A stretch of 38,846 nt of DNA from contig CAMVGT010000018.1 in the NCBI GenBank assembly GCA_947167125.1, forward strand, positions 1 through 38,846, given 5' to 3'. A program made the translations under genes and the position numbers. Within the stretch, counting starts at the first letter, position 1, and every line of letters begins with the position of its first letter. The DNA comes from an uncultured Erysipelotrichaceae bacterium. Lineage in GTDB: Bacteria > Bacillota_I > Bacilli_A > Erysipelotrichales > Erysipelotrichaceae. Below the pieces are notes generated by a model. That model was not told the origin of the DNA. It did no database searches and saw only the letters and a list, made by a program, of their open reading frames with translations. Shown in pieces: positions 1 to 9,897 of the stretch.

Positions 1-292
1 GTCCGGGTATCTGAAAAGTTTCACACAGCAGCTGCGAAATGATTGAGATAACTATTCAAACCAATTACAACCCTTAAAACTGTTCTAGTATGGTCGACAA
101 TTTTATGTTTTATTCAAAACAGAAGGATCATTTATGTTGCTTTTGTTCAAAATCAATCACATAAGTCAGCAATGTTCTCAAACACCGCTGACAGGTAAGA
201 GTCGGTTCTTTCAGAATACAGGATTTTGCTCTACCTACGACAAACAACGCTTTGTTTTTCTCACGTTTTATGGAATTTCAGTTTCCATTGAA
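1..292. other. Gene-free left edge
   Basis: No convincing gene is seen here. A 62-codon open frame at 134-322 has no ribosome site and runs through the promoter of the next gene. The stretch is AT-rich and probably belongs to the integrated element. Confidence 0.5.
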
Positions 293-323
293 TTGACATA
301 TAACACTTACGTGTTATTATAAT
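293..323 (+). promoter_or_regulatory. Promoter with internal operator-like inverted repeat
   Basis: A -35 TTGACA (293-298) and a -10 TATAAT (318-323) are separated by 19 bases. The spacer contains a perfect 7-bp inverted repeat, ATAACAC and GTGTTAT, at 300-306 and 311-317, with a 4-base gap. A dimeric repressor bound there would block RNA polymerase. The predicted start point near 330 supports translation from the ATG at 357. Confidence 0.65.
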
Positions 324-356
324 AATGCAACGATGTTTTGCGTGGGGGAATATGGT

Positions 357-1133
357 ATGAAGATGCCTTTAAAGAAAAAGCTGAGCATCGATTTTTGGCA
401 GTCCAATTATGACCGTCTGGATACATTTATTGAATCGCTGGAAATGGTGGCTCCGAACACTGTGATAAACAAAGGCTACATCGTCAATTATCTGGTGGAG
501 TCCGTCATCGGTATTGATGACACTGTCCGGGAAGAATTGTATGCATTCTGCTATGAACAAATGAGAGCTTACTATGCTGAAGCTGAAAAATCACAGGGCT
601 TTGAAAAAGCCGATCAGAACAGTAAAGCCCAGCAATATGAAAAGCTCGTCGATCTGTTTAATAACTTCAGGTCATATCAGAATCCTCCAAAGCAGAAACA
701 GCCGATGAAGCGCATCGACCTGATGGAAGGTTATGTCGTCTTCCCTGCTGACTGGATCATTATTGAAACAGTAAAACCCAGTCAGTGTCAGAATGTTTAT
801 GTCATTGAGATCCGAGATCGTAAAAACCAATATCATGCGCCGCATTTCCTGGTATTAGGACATGTGCCATGTGATGAACTCGACGACTACTATCTGGAAA
901 AGATTTACCAAATGTGTTCGGACGCTTATCCTGAGTTTGCAAAATGGATGAGTATGCAGGTGGATCCGGTTTATGGGGATAGGAATGAGAATGGCGTACG
1001 CAAATTGCTTAATGCAGAAGAGTTCGATAATTCCCCGGCCATCGGCATCTTCCAGCTGCCGAAATTTGGAGACAATAAAGTCGGAGAATATCCGTTTGGT
1101 GCAATGCTCGTGCCAAACAAGAAAGAGCAGTGA
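357..1133 (+). CDS. Uncharacterised element-borne protein
   Basis: The product is 258 residues and I do not recognise the family. The start at 357 is chosen because a G-rich ribosome site lies at 344-349, while the alternative ATG at 333 would fall almost on the transcription start. The N-terminus (MKMPLKKKLSIDFWQ, then a predicted helix pair to about residue 55) is basic and could be a ribbon-helix-helix-like DNA-binding region, but I cannot confirm this. The middle, about residues 75-110, is hydrophilic and rich in Gln and Lys. The C-terminal half looks globular. No signal peptide or membrane segment is seen. It has a strong promoter with an inverted repeat, and the next ORF starts 2 bases after its stop, so the two are probably co-transcribed. 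An element regulator is possible. Confidence 0.7.
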   Translation: MKMPLKKKLSIDFWQSNYDRLDTFIESLEMVAPNTVINKGYIVNYLVESVIGIDDTVREELYAFCYEQMRAYYAEAEKSQGFEKADQNSKAQQYEKLVDLFNNFRSYQNPPKQKQPMKRIDLMEGYVVFPADWIIIETVKPSQCQNVYVIEIRDRKNQYHAPHFLVLGHVPCDELDDYYLEKIYQMCSDAYPEFAKWMSMQVDPVYGDRNENGVRKLLNAEEFDNSPAIGIFQLPKFGDNKVGEYPFGAMLVPNKKEQ

Positions 1134-1135
1134 GA

Positions 1136-1303
1136 ATGAAAGACAAAAAGACAGAAAAACGAATTGAATCAAAAGATGGCAAGCTCTTCTGCATGTACAG
1201 AATTGCAGAAGACGGCAGACGGGTCCTTGTAGCAAAAAACTGTGAAATCCTTTTGGATGAGCTGTTACAGCAGGTGTATAACCGCGAAAGAGCAGCGAAC
1301 TGA
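1136..1303 (+). CDS. Small 55-residue ORF of the element
   Basis: The ATG at 1136 lies 2 bases after the stop of the preceding gene, and the frame runs 55 codons to TGA at 1301-1303. The product (MKDKKTEKRIESKDGK at the start) is charged, with a central beta-like stretch and a C-terminal helix ending in NRERAAN. The tight spacing suggests translational coupling. No family is recognised. It may be a small accessory protein of the element. Confidence 0.5.
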   Translation: MKDKKTEKRIESKDGKLFCMYRIAEDGRRVLVAKNCEILLDELLQQVYNRERAAN

Positions 1304-1478
1304 TCCTGTCTGCCATACCAGGTCTTCCTGCAGCAGAATGACATGTGTGACCTCGCAGTACATCTCCAGCAAAAGTCATATATGCTTTATTGTTGATCAA
1401 CAGAGAATACCGGTCAAAAAAAGATTGATATTTGTTTTTGAGTAAACCTTTATGGCATGGAGCCCATAATGAGCCATA

Positions 1479-1532
1479 CCGGAACAGATAACGCACTGTT
1501 TTATACAGTCTGTATCTGTCCGGTTTTTGTTT
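1479..1532 (+). terminator. Rho-independent terminator
   Basis: CCGG plus ACAGATA pairs with TATCTGT plus CCGG around a loop that itself contains CTGT/ACAG, followed by a T-rich run from 1524. It would end transcription from the two upstream ORFs and isolate the excisionase/integrase pair. Confidence 0.75.
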
Positions 1533-1576
1533 TCCGGCCAGTTACACATATCAGTAATCGAAATAAGGAGGTCAAC

Positions 1577-1807
1577 ATGGAAATCAAATTACTGACAACA
1601 AAAGAAGTTGCAGAAAAACTGCATTGTTCCACCCATCAGGTCGCGCATCTGCGCCAGCACGGACTGATCCGCGGCACACGTTTTGCCAAATACTGGATGT
1701 ATTCAGAAGAGGATATCAATAACTTTATCCTCAAGAATCTCGGCCAGGACTTCTGGCATTTCCGGGATTTGACACCGGAGGCCGCAAGGAAAAAATATGC
1801 TGTCTGA
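1577..1807 (+). CDS. Excisionase-family (MerR-like HTH) DNA-binding protein
   Basis: The product is 76 residues. The start at 1577 is set by AAGGAGG at 1565-1571. The N-terminal half, LLTTKEVAEKLHCSTHQVAHLRQ then a short wing and YWMYSEEDINNFI, is the winged-helix pattern of the excisionase/helix_turn_helix family. Such proteins bend DNA at attachment sites and steer the integrase toward excision. The gene is 87 bases upstream of the integrase on the same strand, which supports a directionality-factor role. The C-terminal tail (DFWHFRDLTPEAARKKYAV) is less typical. A transcription regulator of the integrase is the main alternative. Confidence 0.75.
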   Translation: MEIKLLTTKEVAEKLHCSTHQVAHLRQHGLIRGTRFAKYWMYSEEDINNFILKNLGQDFWHFRDLTPEAARKKYAV

Positions 1808-1894
1808 TCATCCGACAGCAACGCACAAAGAACCAGTAATTTAGCAGTAAACAGCATTATCTCTTCCTTTTATCAATTCAGGAGGCTATCAATC

Positions 1895-3235
1895 ATGGCA
1901 AAAGAAAAATTCATCTATGAAAGAAAGAGTACCGTCAAAGGAAGAGAAAACGAAACAGTTGCATATGTTGTTCAAATACCCTATTACGAGCATGACGGCA
2001 GTTCAAAGAAGCGGAAACAGTACGTCGGGAATTTCAAAGTCAGTGATTTTATTTCTCCTGCCGCAGCTTTGAAGGCGGCAATCCGGGAACGTGACCGCAT
2101 GACTCCCCTGCTGAAAGGCATTCAAGAAATACACTATAGCAGTGCCATGAACTATACTGCGGATGAGATCCTGTCACTTCTTCCCGCCGGAATAAGAATG
2201 GTCATTCTGACTGAAATGGAAAAGAAACATGATAATACCGCTTATGAAAACCATACAGTACAGGAGCTCTTCGATCTGATTCCCGCCCATTACAGCCGTC
2301 GCAAAAGAACTTACCGGCATATGGGATTCCAATATAAAATCTATATTCAGGAAAAATACGCAGATAAGCTGATTACGGATATAACTGTTGCGGATGTACT
2401 GGACAGTCTGAAGAGCTGTGCAGCTGTCTGCACCAGGGAATACACCAGCAAACTGAAAAGTCTGTGGGGCAAGATCTTCGGTGTAGCCCAGATGCTTGGC
2501 ATTCCGGTGACCAACTGGAGTGAGATTGTGGATCTGCCTTCTTCCGACAAACACACCCAGCGCAGTCTGACGGAACAGAACATAACAGAAGAGGACTTCC
2601 AGAAGTTCTGCGGGTTTATGGCACAATACGGCAATTATGCACCGATTCAGAAAAAAGCGATCTTCCGCAGAGATATTGTGCTGCTGATGATTCGCTTCAT
2701 GAGAATAACCGGTATACGTCTTGCCGAAGCCAGGACGATCAATCGCAGCAACATCACCTTCCGGACCGTTACCATTGATGGAAAGGATGGCACTCAGACA
2801 AGCACAGAAGTGGCAGAAGTGCGTATAGAAACGGAAATGGGATCTACATTAACTGAAATGGATGTGGTCCGTGAAACTAAAACACCGCAATCTGTGCGTA
2901 CTCTGCCTGTAAGCCCGGATGGTGCAGAAATCCTCAGAGAAACAATGGCCTATCATGACTATGATATTCTCTTCTGTGATTATGGCGGCGGCTTATTGAA
3001 AACCAGTGTTGTAGACAGTCTGCTTGCAAATGTAAGCAAAAAGTGCGGAATCAAGGTGTACGCCCTTCTGCTGAGGAAATCCTTCTCTGCCGATCTGTAT
3101 GCCAACGGTGTCAATCCGGCAGTCACAAAGAAACTGATGGGACATAAAAGCGAAGAAATGTCACTGAATGCATATGCCAGCGCATCCGACAAAGATGTTT
3201 TCGATGTAATGATGAACCGGAAATACAAAGAATAA
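1895..3235 (+). CDS. Tyrosine site-specific recombinase (integrase)
   Basis: A protein of 446 residues, preceded by AGGAGG. Residues 1-110 form an N-terminal arm-binding-like region, about 115-215 a core-binding SAM-like domain, and about 255-435 the catalytic domain. Catalytic residues visible are Arg275 (TGIRLAEA), Lys329, Arg394 (LLLRKSF), His417 (LMGHK) and Tyr427 (SLNAYAS). The box II histidine expected three residues before Arg394 is Leu391, and the residue after Arg394 is Lys rather than His. The gene ends 75 bases before the tRNA-Ala, with two arm-type repeats and a hairpin between. It should integrate and, with the neighbouring excisionase, excise the element at the tRNA 3' end. A related C-terminal fragment lies at 38515-38715. 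Confidence 0.92.
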   Translation: MAKEKFIYERKSTVKGRENETVAYVVQIPYYEHDGSSKKRKQYVGNFKVSDFISPAAALKAAIRERDRMTPLLKGIQEIHYSSAMNYTADEILSLLPAGIRMVILTEMEKKHDNTAYENHTVQELFDLIPAHYSRRKRTYRHMGFQYKIYIQEKYADKLITDITVADVLDSLKSCAAVCTREYTSKLKSLWGKIFGVAQMLGIPVTNWSEIVDLPSSDKHTQRSLTEQNITEEDFQKFCGFMAQYGNYAPIQKKAIFRRDIVLLMIRFMRITGIRLAEARTINRSNITFRTVTIDGKDGTQTSTEVAEVRIETEMGSTLTEMDVVRETKTPQSVRTLPVSPDGAEILRETMAYHDYDILFCDYGGGLLKTSVVDSLLANVSKKCGIKVYALLLRKSFSADLYANGVNPAVTKKLMGHKSEEMSLNAYASASDKDVFDVMMNRKYKE

Positions 3236-3245
3236 CAAAGAAACT

Positions 3246-3268
3246 GTTTACGAATCTGTTTACGAATC
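3246..3268 (+). repeat. Tandem repeats next to the integrase (arm-type sites)
   Basis: Two exact copies of GTTTACGAATC, at 3246-3256 and 3258-3268, have a 12-base period, 10 bases after the integrase stop. The same arrangement (GTTGACGAAT twice, period 12) follows the integrase remnant near the right edge. The position fits integrase arm-binding sites next to the crossover core; binding itself is inferred. Confidence 0.65.
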
Positions 3269-3281
3269 AGGAAAAAAGAAA

Positions 3282-3305
3282 AAAGCCGCATAAATTCGCG
3301 GCTTT
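3282..3305 (-). terminator. Hairpin terminator between integrase and tRNA-Ala
   Basis: AAAGCCGC (3282-3289) pairs with GCGGCTTT (3298-3305). Read on the minus strand the stem is followed by a T-rich run, so it should end the tRNA transcript. It may also end the integrase transcript, though less well. Confidence 0.7.
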
Positions 3306-3309
3306 ACAG

Positions 3310-3382
3310 TGGAGCCGAAGAGGCTCGAACTCTCTACCTCATCGCTGCCAGCGATGCGCTCTCCCAGGTGAGCTACGACCCC
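3310..3382 (-). tRNA. tRNA-Ala (anticodon GGC)
   Basis: The reverse complement folds as a full cloverleaf of 73 bases. It has a 7-bp acceptor stem (GGGGTCG with CGGCTCC), a D stem GCTC/GAGC, an anticodon stem CATCG/CGATG around the loop CTGGCAG, and a T stem GAGAG/CTCTT around TTCGAGC. The anticodon is GGC, which reads GCC alanine codons. CCA is not encoded. The 3' end faces the integrase and is its likely attachment target. Confidence 0.92.
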
Positions 3383-3511
3383 GTGCAGTAATAAAATACC
3401 ACGAAACCTCTGAAACGCAAAGATATATATTTCCTGAGCATGTTTTTTGAGTGGATTGAATCAACTTTTTGGTATAGGATTGTAGGGCTGAAGAAATTGA
3501 GGTGATTGATT

Positions 3512-4879
3512 TTGGACAAAAAAGAACGGGGTGTGTTCTCCGGAAAACTCGGTTTTGTGCTTTCGGCAGCCGGTGCTTCGGTAGGACTTGGAAATATATG
3601 GCGATTCCCCTATCTCGCCGCAAAATACGGAGGCGGCATTTTTTTACTGATTTATATTATTCTCGCGATGACATTCGGCTATACGATGATCATTGCGGAA
3701 ACAGCGATCGGCAGATCCACAAGGAAAAGCCCGGTCGGTGCGTTTACTTCCTATGGCGTGGGAAATGTGATCAAGGCAGGAGGATGGCTGAACGCGGTCA
3801 TTCCGATCCTGATCTGTCCCTACTATTCCGTCATCGGCGGATGGGTATGCAAATATCTGTTTGAATATCTGCACACCGATCTTGATACGATCGCGGCTGA
3901 CGGTTTCTTCATTAACTTTATGACCGGCGGATGGGAAGCGGAATTCTGGTTCTTTGTCTTTGCCTTCTTTGTTCTGCTGGTAATCTTTCTCGGCGTGAAT
4001 AACGGCATTGAACGTGTATCCAGCTTCATGATGCCGGTGCTGGTTGTGCTGGCAATTGTGATCAGCGGCTATGTTCTGACAAGACCCGGTGCACTGGAAG
4101 GTGCGAAGTATCTTCTGATTCCGGATTTCAGCCGTTTTTCCTGGATGACGGTTGTGGCCGCAATGGGACAGATGTTCTATTCCCTTTCCATTGCGATGGG
4201 AATCCTGATTACATTCGGTTCCTATATGCAGAAAGACACAAGCATTGAAAATTCCACCGTGCAGGTTGAAATCTTCGATACAGCGATTGCGATCCTTGCC
4301 GGACTGATGATCATTCCTGCTGTATTCGCATTCTCTTCCGGAAATCCGGAAACACTCAATGCCGGACCGGCACTGATGTTCATCACCATGCCAAAGATCT
4401 TTGCGGCAATGGGATTCGGAAGAATCATCGGCATTCTCTTCTTCCTTCTGGTTCTGTTTGCGGCTTTGACCAGTGCCATCGCACTGGTGGAAAGCGCGGT
4501 TTCCACGATGACTGACGAATTCGGATGGTCAAGAAACAAAGGCACAGCCATCATGGCCGTCATCATGATTGTGCTCGGAACCCTTTCCTGCCTCGGCAGC
4601 GGTCCGCTCGGCGGAATCAAAATCATCGGCATGCAGTTCCTGGATTTCTTTGACTTCCTGACCAACTCAGTCATGATGCCGGTTGCGGCAATCGCAATCT
4701 GCCACCTTGTCACAAAATATATGGGTCTGTGGATGATTGAAGAAGAAGTGATGTATGACGGCCATCCGTTCAGAAGAAAGAAGATCTTTGATTTTATGAT
4801 CTGCTATGTCTGCCCGGTATTTGCGGTGATTATCCTTCTCTCCTCCATTGCGTCGGCTTTCGGATGGATCAAAATCTGA
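3512..4879 (+). CDS. Sodium-dependent transporter, NSS/SNF family
   Basis: About 455 residues with roughly 12 hydrophobic segments. The N-terminus FSGKLGFVLSAAGASVGLGNIWRFPYL is the family signature: the unwound first helix with the GLGNIWRFPY motif forms the sodium and substrate site. Such bacterial symporters import amino acids or related amines with sodium. TTG at 3512 is preferred because a GAGGTGAT ribosome site (3499-3506) precedes it; a TTG at 3506 would overlap that site. The gene stands alone after the tRNA and is followed 61 bases later by a methyltransferase. Substrate cannot be read from the sequence. Confidence 0.92.
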   Translation: MDKKERGVFSGKLGFVLSAAGASVGLGNIWRFPYLAAKYGGGIFLLIYIILAMTFGYTMIIAETAIGRSTRKSPVGAFTSYGVGNVIKAGGWLNAVIPILICPYYSVIGGWVCKYLFEYLHTDLDTIAADGFFINFMTGGWEAEFWFFVFAFFVLLVIFLGVNNGIERVSSFMMPVLVVLAIVISGYVLTRPGALEGAKYLLIPDFSRFSWMTVVAAMGQMFYSLSIAMGILITFGSYMQKDTSIENSTVQVEIFDTAIAILAGLMIIPAVFAFSSGNPETLNAGPALMFITMPKIFAAMGFGRIIGILFFLLVLFAALTSAIALVESAVSTMTDEFGWSRNKGTAIMAVIMIVLGTLSCLGSGPLGGIKIIGMQFLDFFDFLTNSVMMPVAAIAICHLVTKYMGLWMIEEEVMYDGHPFRRKKIFDFMICYVCPVFAVIILLSSIASAFGWIKI

Positions 4880-4940
4880 CACCGATGATGTCATCTTCCT
4901 TTCTCACATGATGTGCTAAGGTATTGGCAGAGGAACAAAC

Positions 4941-5534
4941 ATGAACAACACAACGATCGAATATTTCAACGAAAAAGCACAGAAGTGCTTTGAAGACGCT
5001 TTTACCATCACAGAGCGTACAAACCAGGATCATTTCCTGTCTTATCTGAAACCGGGAGCTTCCATTCTGGATTTCGGATGCGGATCTGGACGCGACAGCA
5101 TGTATTTCATCGAAAAAGGGTTTGATGTCACTCCGACGGACGGATCAGAAGGAATGTGCAGACTGGCTTCTGAATATCTTCATATGCCGGTTAAAGTCAT
5201 GGAATTCAATGAGCTCGATGATGAAGATCTCTATGACGGGATCTTCGCTTCCGCTTCCATCATGCATATTGAATATGAAAAGCTGCTGGAACTGTTTCCC
5301 AAAATGATCCGGGCATGCAGGGATCAGGGAATCATCTACGTTTCCTTCAAATACGGCGATACCGACGGATTTCTGGGAAAGCGCTATTACACCTATATGA
5401 ATGAACAGCGGTTTGCGGAAATGATTTCCGGATTTAAGGAACTGGAAGTTCAGACTCAGGGAATCTTCGGCAACGAACATCCCGGACAGATGGATTTCCG
5501 TTGGCTGTATGCGATCTTAAAAGTGAACAAATAA
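4941..5534 (+). CDS. SAM-dependent class I methyltransferase
   Basis: 197 residues. The SAM-binding motif ILDFGCGSGRDSMYFIEKGFDVTPTDGS lies near residues 41-69, followed by the acidic motif DLYDGIFASASIMHIE. The small size and lack of an added domain fit a free-standing small-molecule methyltransferase of the Methyltransf_11/25 kind. AGAGGA lies just upstream of the ATG. The gene is in line with the symporter, and a shared bidirectional terminator follows. The substrate is unknown. Confidence 0.87.
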   Translation: MNNTTIEYFNEKAQKCFEDAFTITERTNQDHFLSYLKPGASILDFGCGSGRDSMYFIEKGFDVTPTDGSEGMCRLASEYLHMPVKVMEFNELDDEDLYDGIFASASIMHIEYEKLLELFPKMIRACRDQGIIYVSFKYGDTDGFLGKRYYTYMNEQRFAEMISGFKELEVQTQGIFGNEHPGQMDFRWLYAILKVNK

Positions 5535-5538
5535 AAAG

Positions 5539-5600
5539 AAGAACTGTACCGGTTCATACATCATGTCAGTATGTACGGTACAGTTCTTTCATTTTTCTCA
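5539..5600. terminator. Bidirectional terminator
   Basis: AAGAACTGTACCG (5539-5551) pairs perfectly with 5576-5588 and has T-rich runs outside it on each strand. It serves the convergent methyltransferase and carboxymuconolactone decarboxylase-like genes. Confidence 0.88.
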
Positions 5601-5605
5601 ATTGC

Positions 5606-6337
5606 TTATTCCGCTTCTTTCAGGCATGCAATCGCGTTGAGGCTGCGCGGATAGCCGATATAGGGAATCATCTGTTCCACAACCTTCATTAAGAAAGCCG
5701 TGTCATTTCCCATATTGATATTGCCCTGGATATGGGAACGCAGCTGCGATTCACATCCGCCCTGGGCAAGCAGGAAACAGAATGTGATCATTTCACGGTC
5801 TTTGAGATCCAGGCCTTTTCTTGTGTAATAATCACCGAAACAGTTGGACGCGAGCCAGTAATTGACTGTACCGCCTTTCCAGAATTCCTTCATGTGTCCA
5901 CCGAAGATTTCCGCCTGGGCAGCTGTACCGGTCGGCTGTCTGTCTTCCTGTGTATTTGTCAGACGGCTTTCCTTTGATTCTTCAATGCCGTTTGCTTTAA
6001 AGACTTCATTGGTTCTCTGCAGGAACGGGAATACTCTTGCGATGCCGAGATACGCTGTTCCCTGATAGACCAGTTCCTTGATTTCTTCCGGTGTCACCCC
6101 GAATTCCTTCACAGCAGAAGGAATCAGGAATCCGAATTCATCGACTGCGCCTGCACCCATGCATGTGGCTAAAACAGCGAGTGTTCTGTGACGGTCGTCC
6201 AGATCATTGGCATTGACCACTTCATCATAGGCCCAGTTTTCATAGCGGACCGTATATTCATAATCAGGATCATTCTCATTCACGGGGTAATCCGGGAATA
6301 CCCGGGCATGAAACTTCTTCGCACTGTCTTTGTACAT
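5606..6337 (-). CDS. Carboxymuconolactone decarboxylase family protein (two CMD domains)
   Basis: 243 residues carrying two AhpD/CMD-like helical repeats. One is at about residues 45-110 (LDDRHRTLAVLATCMG...VKEFGVTPEEIKELVYQGTAYLG). The other is at about 170-240 (LDLKDREMITFCFLLAQGGCESQLRSHI). The second contains the family pattern of a small residue run then Cys and His, but no CxxC pair of the AhpD peroxidase type is seen. The tandem form is common next to cupins and oxidoreductases in Bacillota. It is the last gene of a three-gene minus-strand operon after the cupin and the dehydrogenase. The true reaction is unknown. Confidence 0.85.
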   Translation of the reverse strand: MYKDSAKKFHARVFPDYPVNENDPDYEYTVRYENWAYDEVVNANDLDDRHRTLAVLATCMGAGAVDEFGFLIPSAVKEFGVTPEEIKELVYQGTAYLGIARVFPFLQRTNEVFKANGIEESKESRLTNTQEDRQPTGTAAQAEIFGGHMKEFWKGGTVNYWLASNCFGDYYTRKGLDLKDREMITFCFLLAQGGCESQLRSHIQGNINMGNDTAFLMKVVEQMIPYIGYPRSLNAIACLKEAE

Positions 6338-6356
6338 TTTCTTTACCTGTCTCTTT

Positions 6357-6767
6357 CTATTTCAATGCATTGTATGTTTCATCATCCACCGGTTCCAGCC
6401 ATTCATGGCTGCCTTCCGCCAGTCTTGACATCACGGATAGATGGGCGAACCAGGAATCCTTTGCGGCACCATGCCAGTGCTTGGTATCCAGCGGAATTTC
6501 AATCACATCTCCCGGCTTCAGTCTGACGGCCTCTTTGCCCCATTCCTGATACCAGCCTTCACCGCCGACACAGACAAGAATCTGCTGGCATCCGTGATGG
6601 ACATGCCAGTTGTTGCGGCAGCCCGGTTCAAATGTGACATTGGCAATGTCGGTCTGTGCATCCGGACCTGTCAGCGCAGCCAGAAAAGACTGGCCGGTGA
6701 AATACTGTGCGACCGGATTAACGTCTCCGACTTCAAAAGGTGATACTTTTCTGACATCTTTTTCCAT
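6357..6767 (-). CDS. Cupin-domain protein
   Basis: 136 residues. The start at 6767 is chosen because AGGAGA precedes it by 8 bases; an upstream open extension lacks a ribosome site. Cupin motif 1 is NNWHVHHGCQQILVCVGGEGWYQEWG and motif 2 is LKPGDVIEIPLDTKHWHGAAKD, giving a likely His/Glu/Gln metal site. Single-domain cupins of this type often accompany carboxymuconolactone decarboxylase-like proteins. It lies 16 bases after the dehydrogenase stop and 19 before the CMD gene start, so an operon is likely. Confidence 0.88.
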   Translation of the reverse strand: MEKDVRKVSPFEVGDVNPVAQYFTGQSFLAALTGPDAQTDIANVTFEPGCRNNWHVHHGCQQILVCVGGEGWYQEWGKEAVRLKPGDVIEIPLDTKHWHGAAKDSWFAHLSVMSRLAEGSHEWLEPVDDETYNALK

Positions 6768-6783
6768 TTTGTTTTCTCCTGTT

Positions 6784-7737
6784 CTATCTGCAGATGTTTT
6801 TCGGATTTCCATCCAGAAAGCTGTATACATTGTCAAAGACAATCTCAGCTCTGCGCTCCATCGCCTCTTCGGAAATGAATCCCTGATGCGGTGTCAGGAA
6901 TGTATTCTTCGCATGCAGAAGCGGATAATCCTGGGGAATCGGGGGTTCCATGTCATAGACATCGATGCAGGCAAAGCCGAGCTCATCCCTGTTCAGTGCT
7001 TCGGCAAGCGCCGCATTATCGACAATCGGACCTCTTGCGCAGTTGATGAAAACAGCAGTATCTTTCATCAGCGCGATTTTTTCTTTTGAAATGAGTCCTT
7101 TGGTTTCCGCATTGTTCGGCAGATTCAGTGAGATGATGTCGCTTTGAGAAAGCACTTCATCCAATGATTTATACACAATGCCGAGCTGTTTCGCTTCTTC
7201 TTTTTCACTGCGGTTATAGGCAATGACATTTGCGCCGAATGCAAGGAACAGCTTTGCGCATGCCATGCCGATCGCGCCAAGGCCGATGATACCGACGGTT
7301 TTCCCATGGATTTCCCTGCCGCCGAGTCCTGCGGCTGTTCCGCCTTCTCTGACTGCGCGGTCTGCTCTGCCAAGATTCCTGAGTCCCGCAACAGCCATGC
7401 CGATGATAAGCTCTGCGACCGTCTGTGTGGAATAGCCGGCCGCATTGCATACCATGACACCCTTCTCTCTGCAGGCATCCAGTGCGACATGGTCAATGCC
7501 GGTAAAAGCCACATCGAGCATTTTCAGGTTTTCAGCTGCTTCCACGGTTTCTTTTGGGAACGGGTGGTTGGCGATCATGACAATGTCACAGTCTTTGACT
7601 CTTGCCTTCTGTTCTTCTGTATCTTTGCTTAAAGAATCATAGGAAACAAATTCATGTCCTTCATCCTTTAAGCGCTTTGAAAGTCTGTCAAGAACTTCCT
7701 TCTTTACATTCAATGGTTCAATCAATGCGATTTTCAT
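6784..7737 (-). CDS. D-isomer-specific 2-hydroxyacid dehydrogenase
   Basis: 317 residues. The NAD-binding motif GIIGLGAIG lies at about 149-157, and the catalytic Arg235 (NCARGPIVD), Glu264 (VYDMEPP) and His284 (TPHQG) are all present. The fold is the split substrate domain and Rossmann domain of the phosphoglycerate/lactate/glyoxylate reductase family. It interconverts a 2-oxoacid and a D-2-hydroxyacid using NAD(P)H in the cytoplasm. AGGAGAT precedes the start. It leads the operon with the cupin and CMD genes and is divergent from the phospho-beta-glucosidase. Confidence 0.9.
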   Translation of the reverse strand: MKIALIEPLNVKKEVLDRLSKRLKDEGHEFVSYDSLSKDTEEQKARVKDCDIVMIANHPFPKETVEAAENLKMLDVAFTGIDHVALDACREKGVMVCNAAGYSTQTVAELIIGMAVAGLRNLGRADRAVREGGTAAGLGGREIHGKTVGIIGLGAIGMACAKLFLAFGANVIAYNRSEKEEAKQLGIVYKSLDEVLSQSDIISLNLPNNAETKGLISKEKIALMKDTAVFINCARGPIVDNAALAEALNRDELGFACIDVYDMEPPIPQDYPLLHAKNTFLTPHQGFISEEAMERRAEIVFDNVYSFLDGNPKNICR

Positions 7738-7849
7738 ATGTTTTTATCTCCTGCAATTATTGTACTTGTTATCGTCCGGTTTTTCACTGCTTTGTGTTCT
7801 TCCTTTTGCCTGTCATGCATAATGCAGAAACGGTTATGAACAGATATAA

Positions 7850-9851
<2,002 letters not shown>

Positions 9852-9859
9852 TCCAATCA

Positions 9860-9887
9860 AAATGCCGGGTTAGTTTTCCCGGCATTT
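9860..9887. terminator. Hairpin between convergent genes
   Basis: AAATGCCGGG (9860-9869) pairs with CCCGGCATTT (9878-9887) and the T-tract is only moderate. It lies between the pyrophosphatase gene and the convergent aldo/keto reductase gene and may serve both. Confidence 0.65.
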
Positions 9888-9897
9888 ATGTTATTCC

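Larger units (their letters stand above)
1..3309 (+). mobile_element. Right end of an integrated element inserted at tRNA-Ala
   Basis: An excisionase-like protein, a tyrosine integrase, a pair of short tandem repeats and a hairpin lie in order immediately before the 3' end of a tRNA-Ala gene. This is the usual layout for a tyrosine-recombinase element inserted in a tRNA 3' end. The left boundary is outside the window, so size and cargo are unknown. The two genes at 357-1303 are probably element genes because they lie on the same strand and have no housekeeping resemblance, but this is inference. Confidence 0.6.

Noticed and set aside
22-43. Near-identical ~20-base match to 29116-29136
   Set aside because: The second copy is inside the coding sequence of the small membrane protein and flanks share nothing, so chance is the simplest explanation.
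134-322. 62-codon open frame on the plus strand
   Set aside because: No ribosome site, odd composition, and it runs through the promoter at 293-323.
855-1496. 213-codon minus-strand frame
   Set aside because: It is antisense to the better supported genes at 357-1303, covers a terminator and has no ribosome site or family resemblance.
3384-3505. Promoter for the NSS symporter
   Set aside because: Several weak hexamers are present but none has proper spacing, so none is reported.
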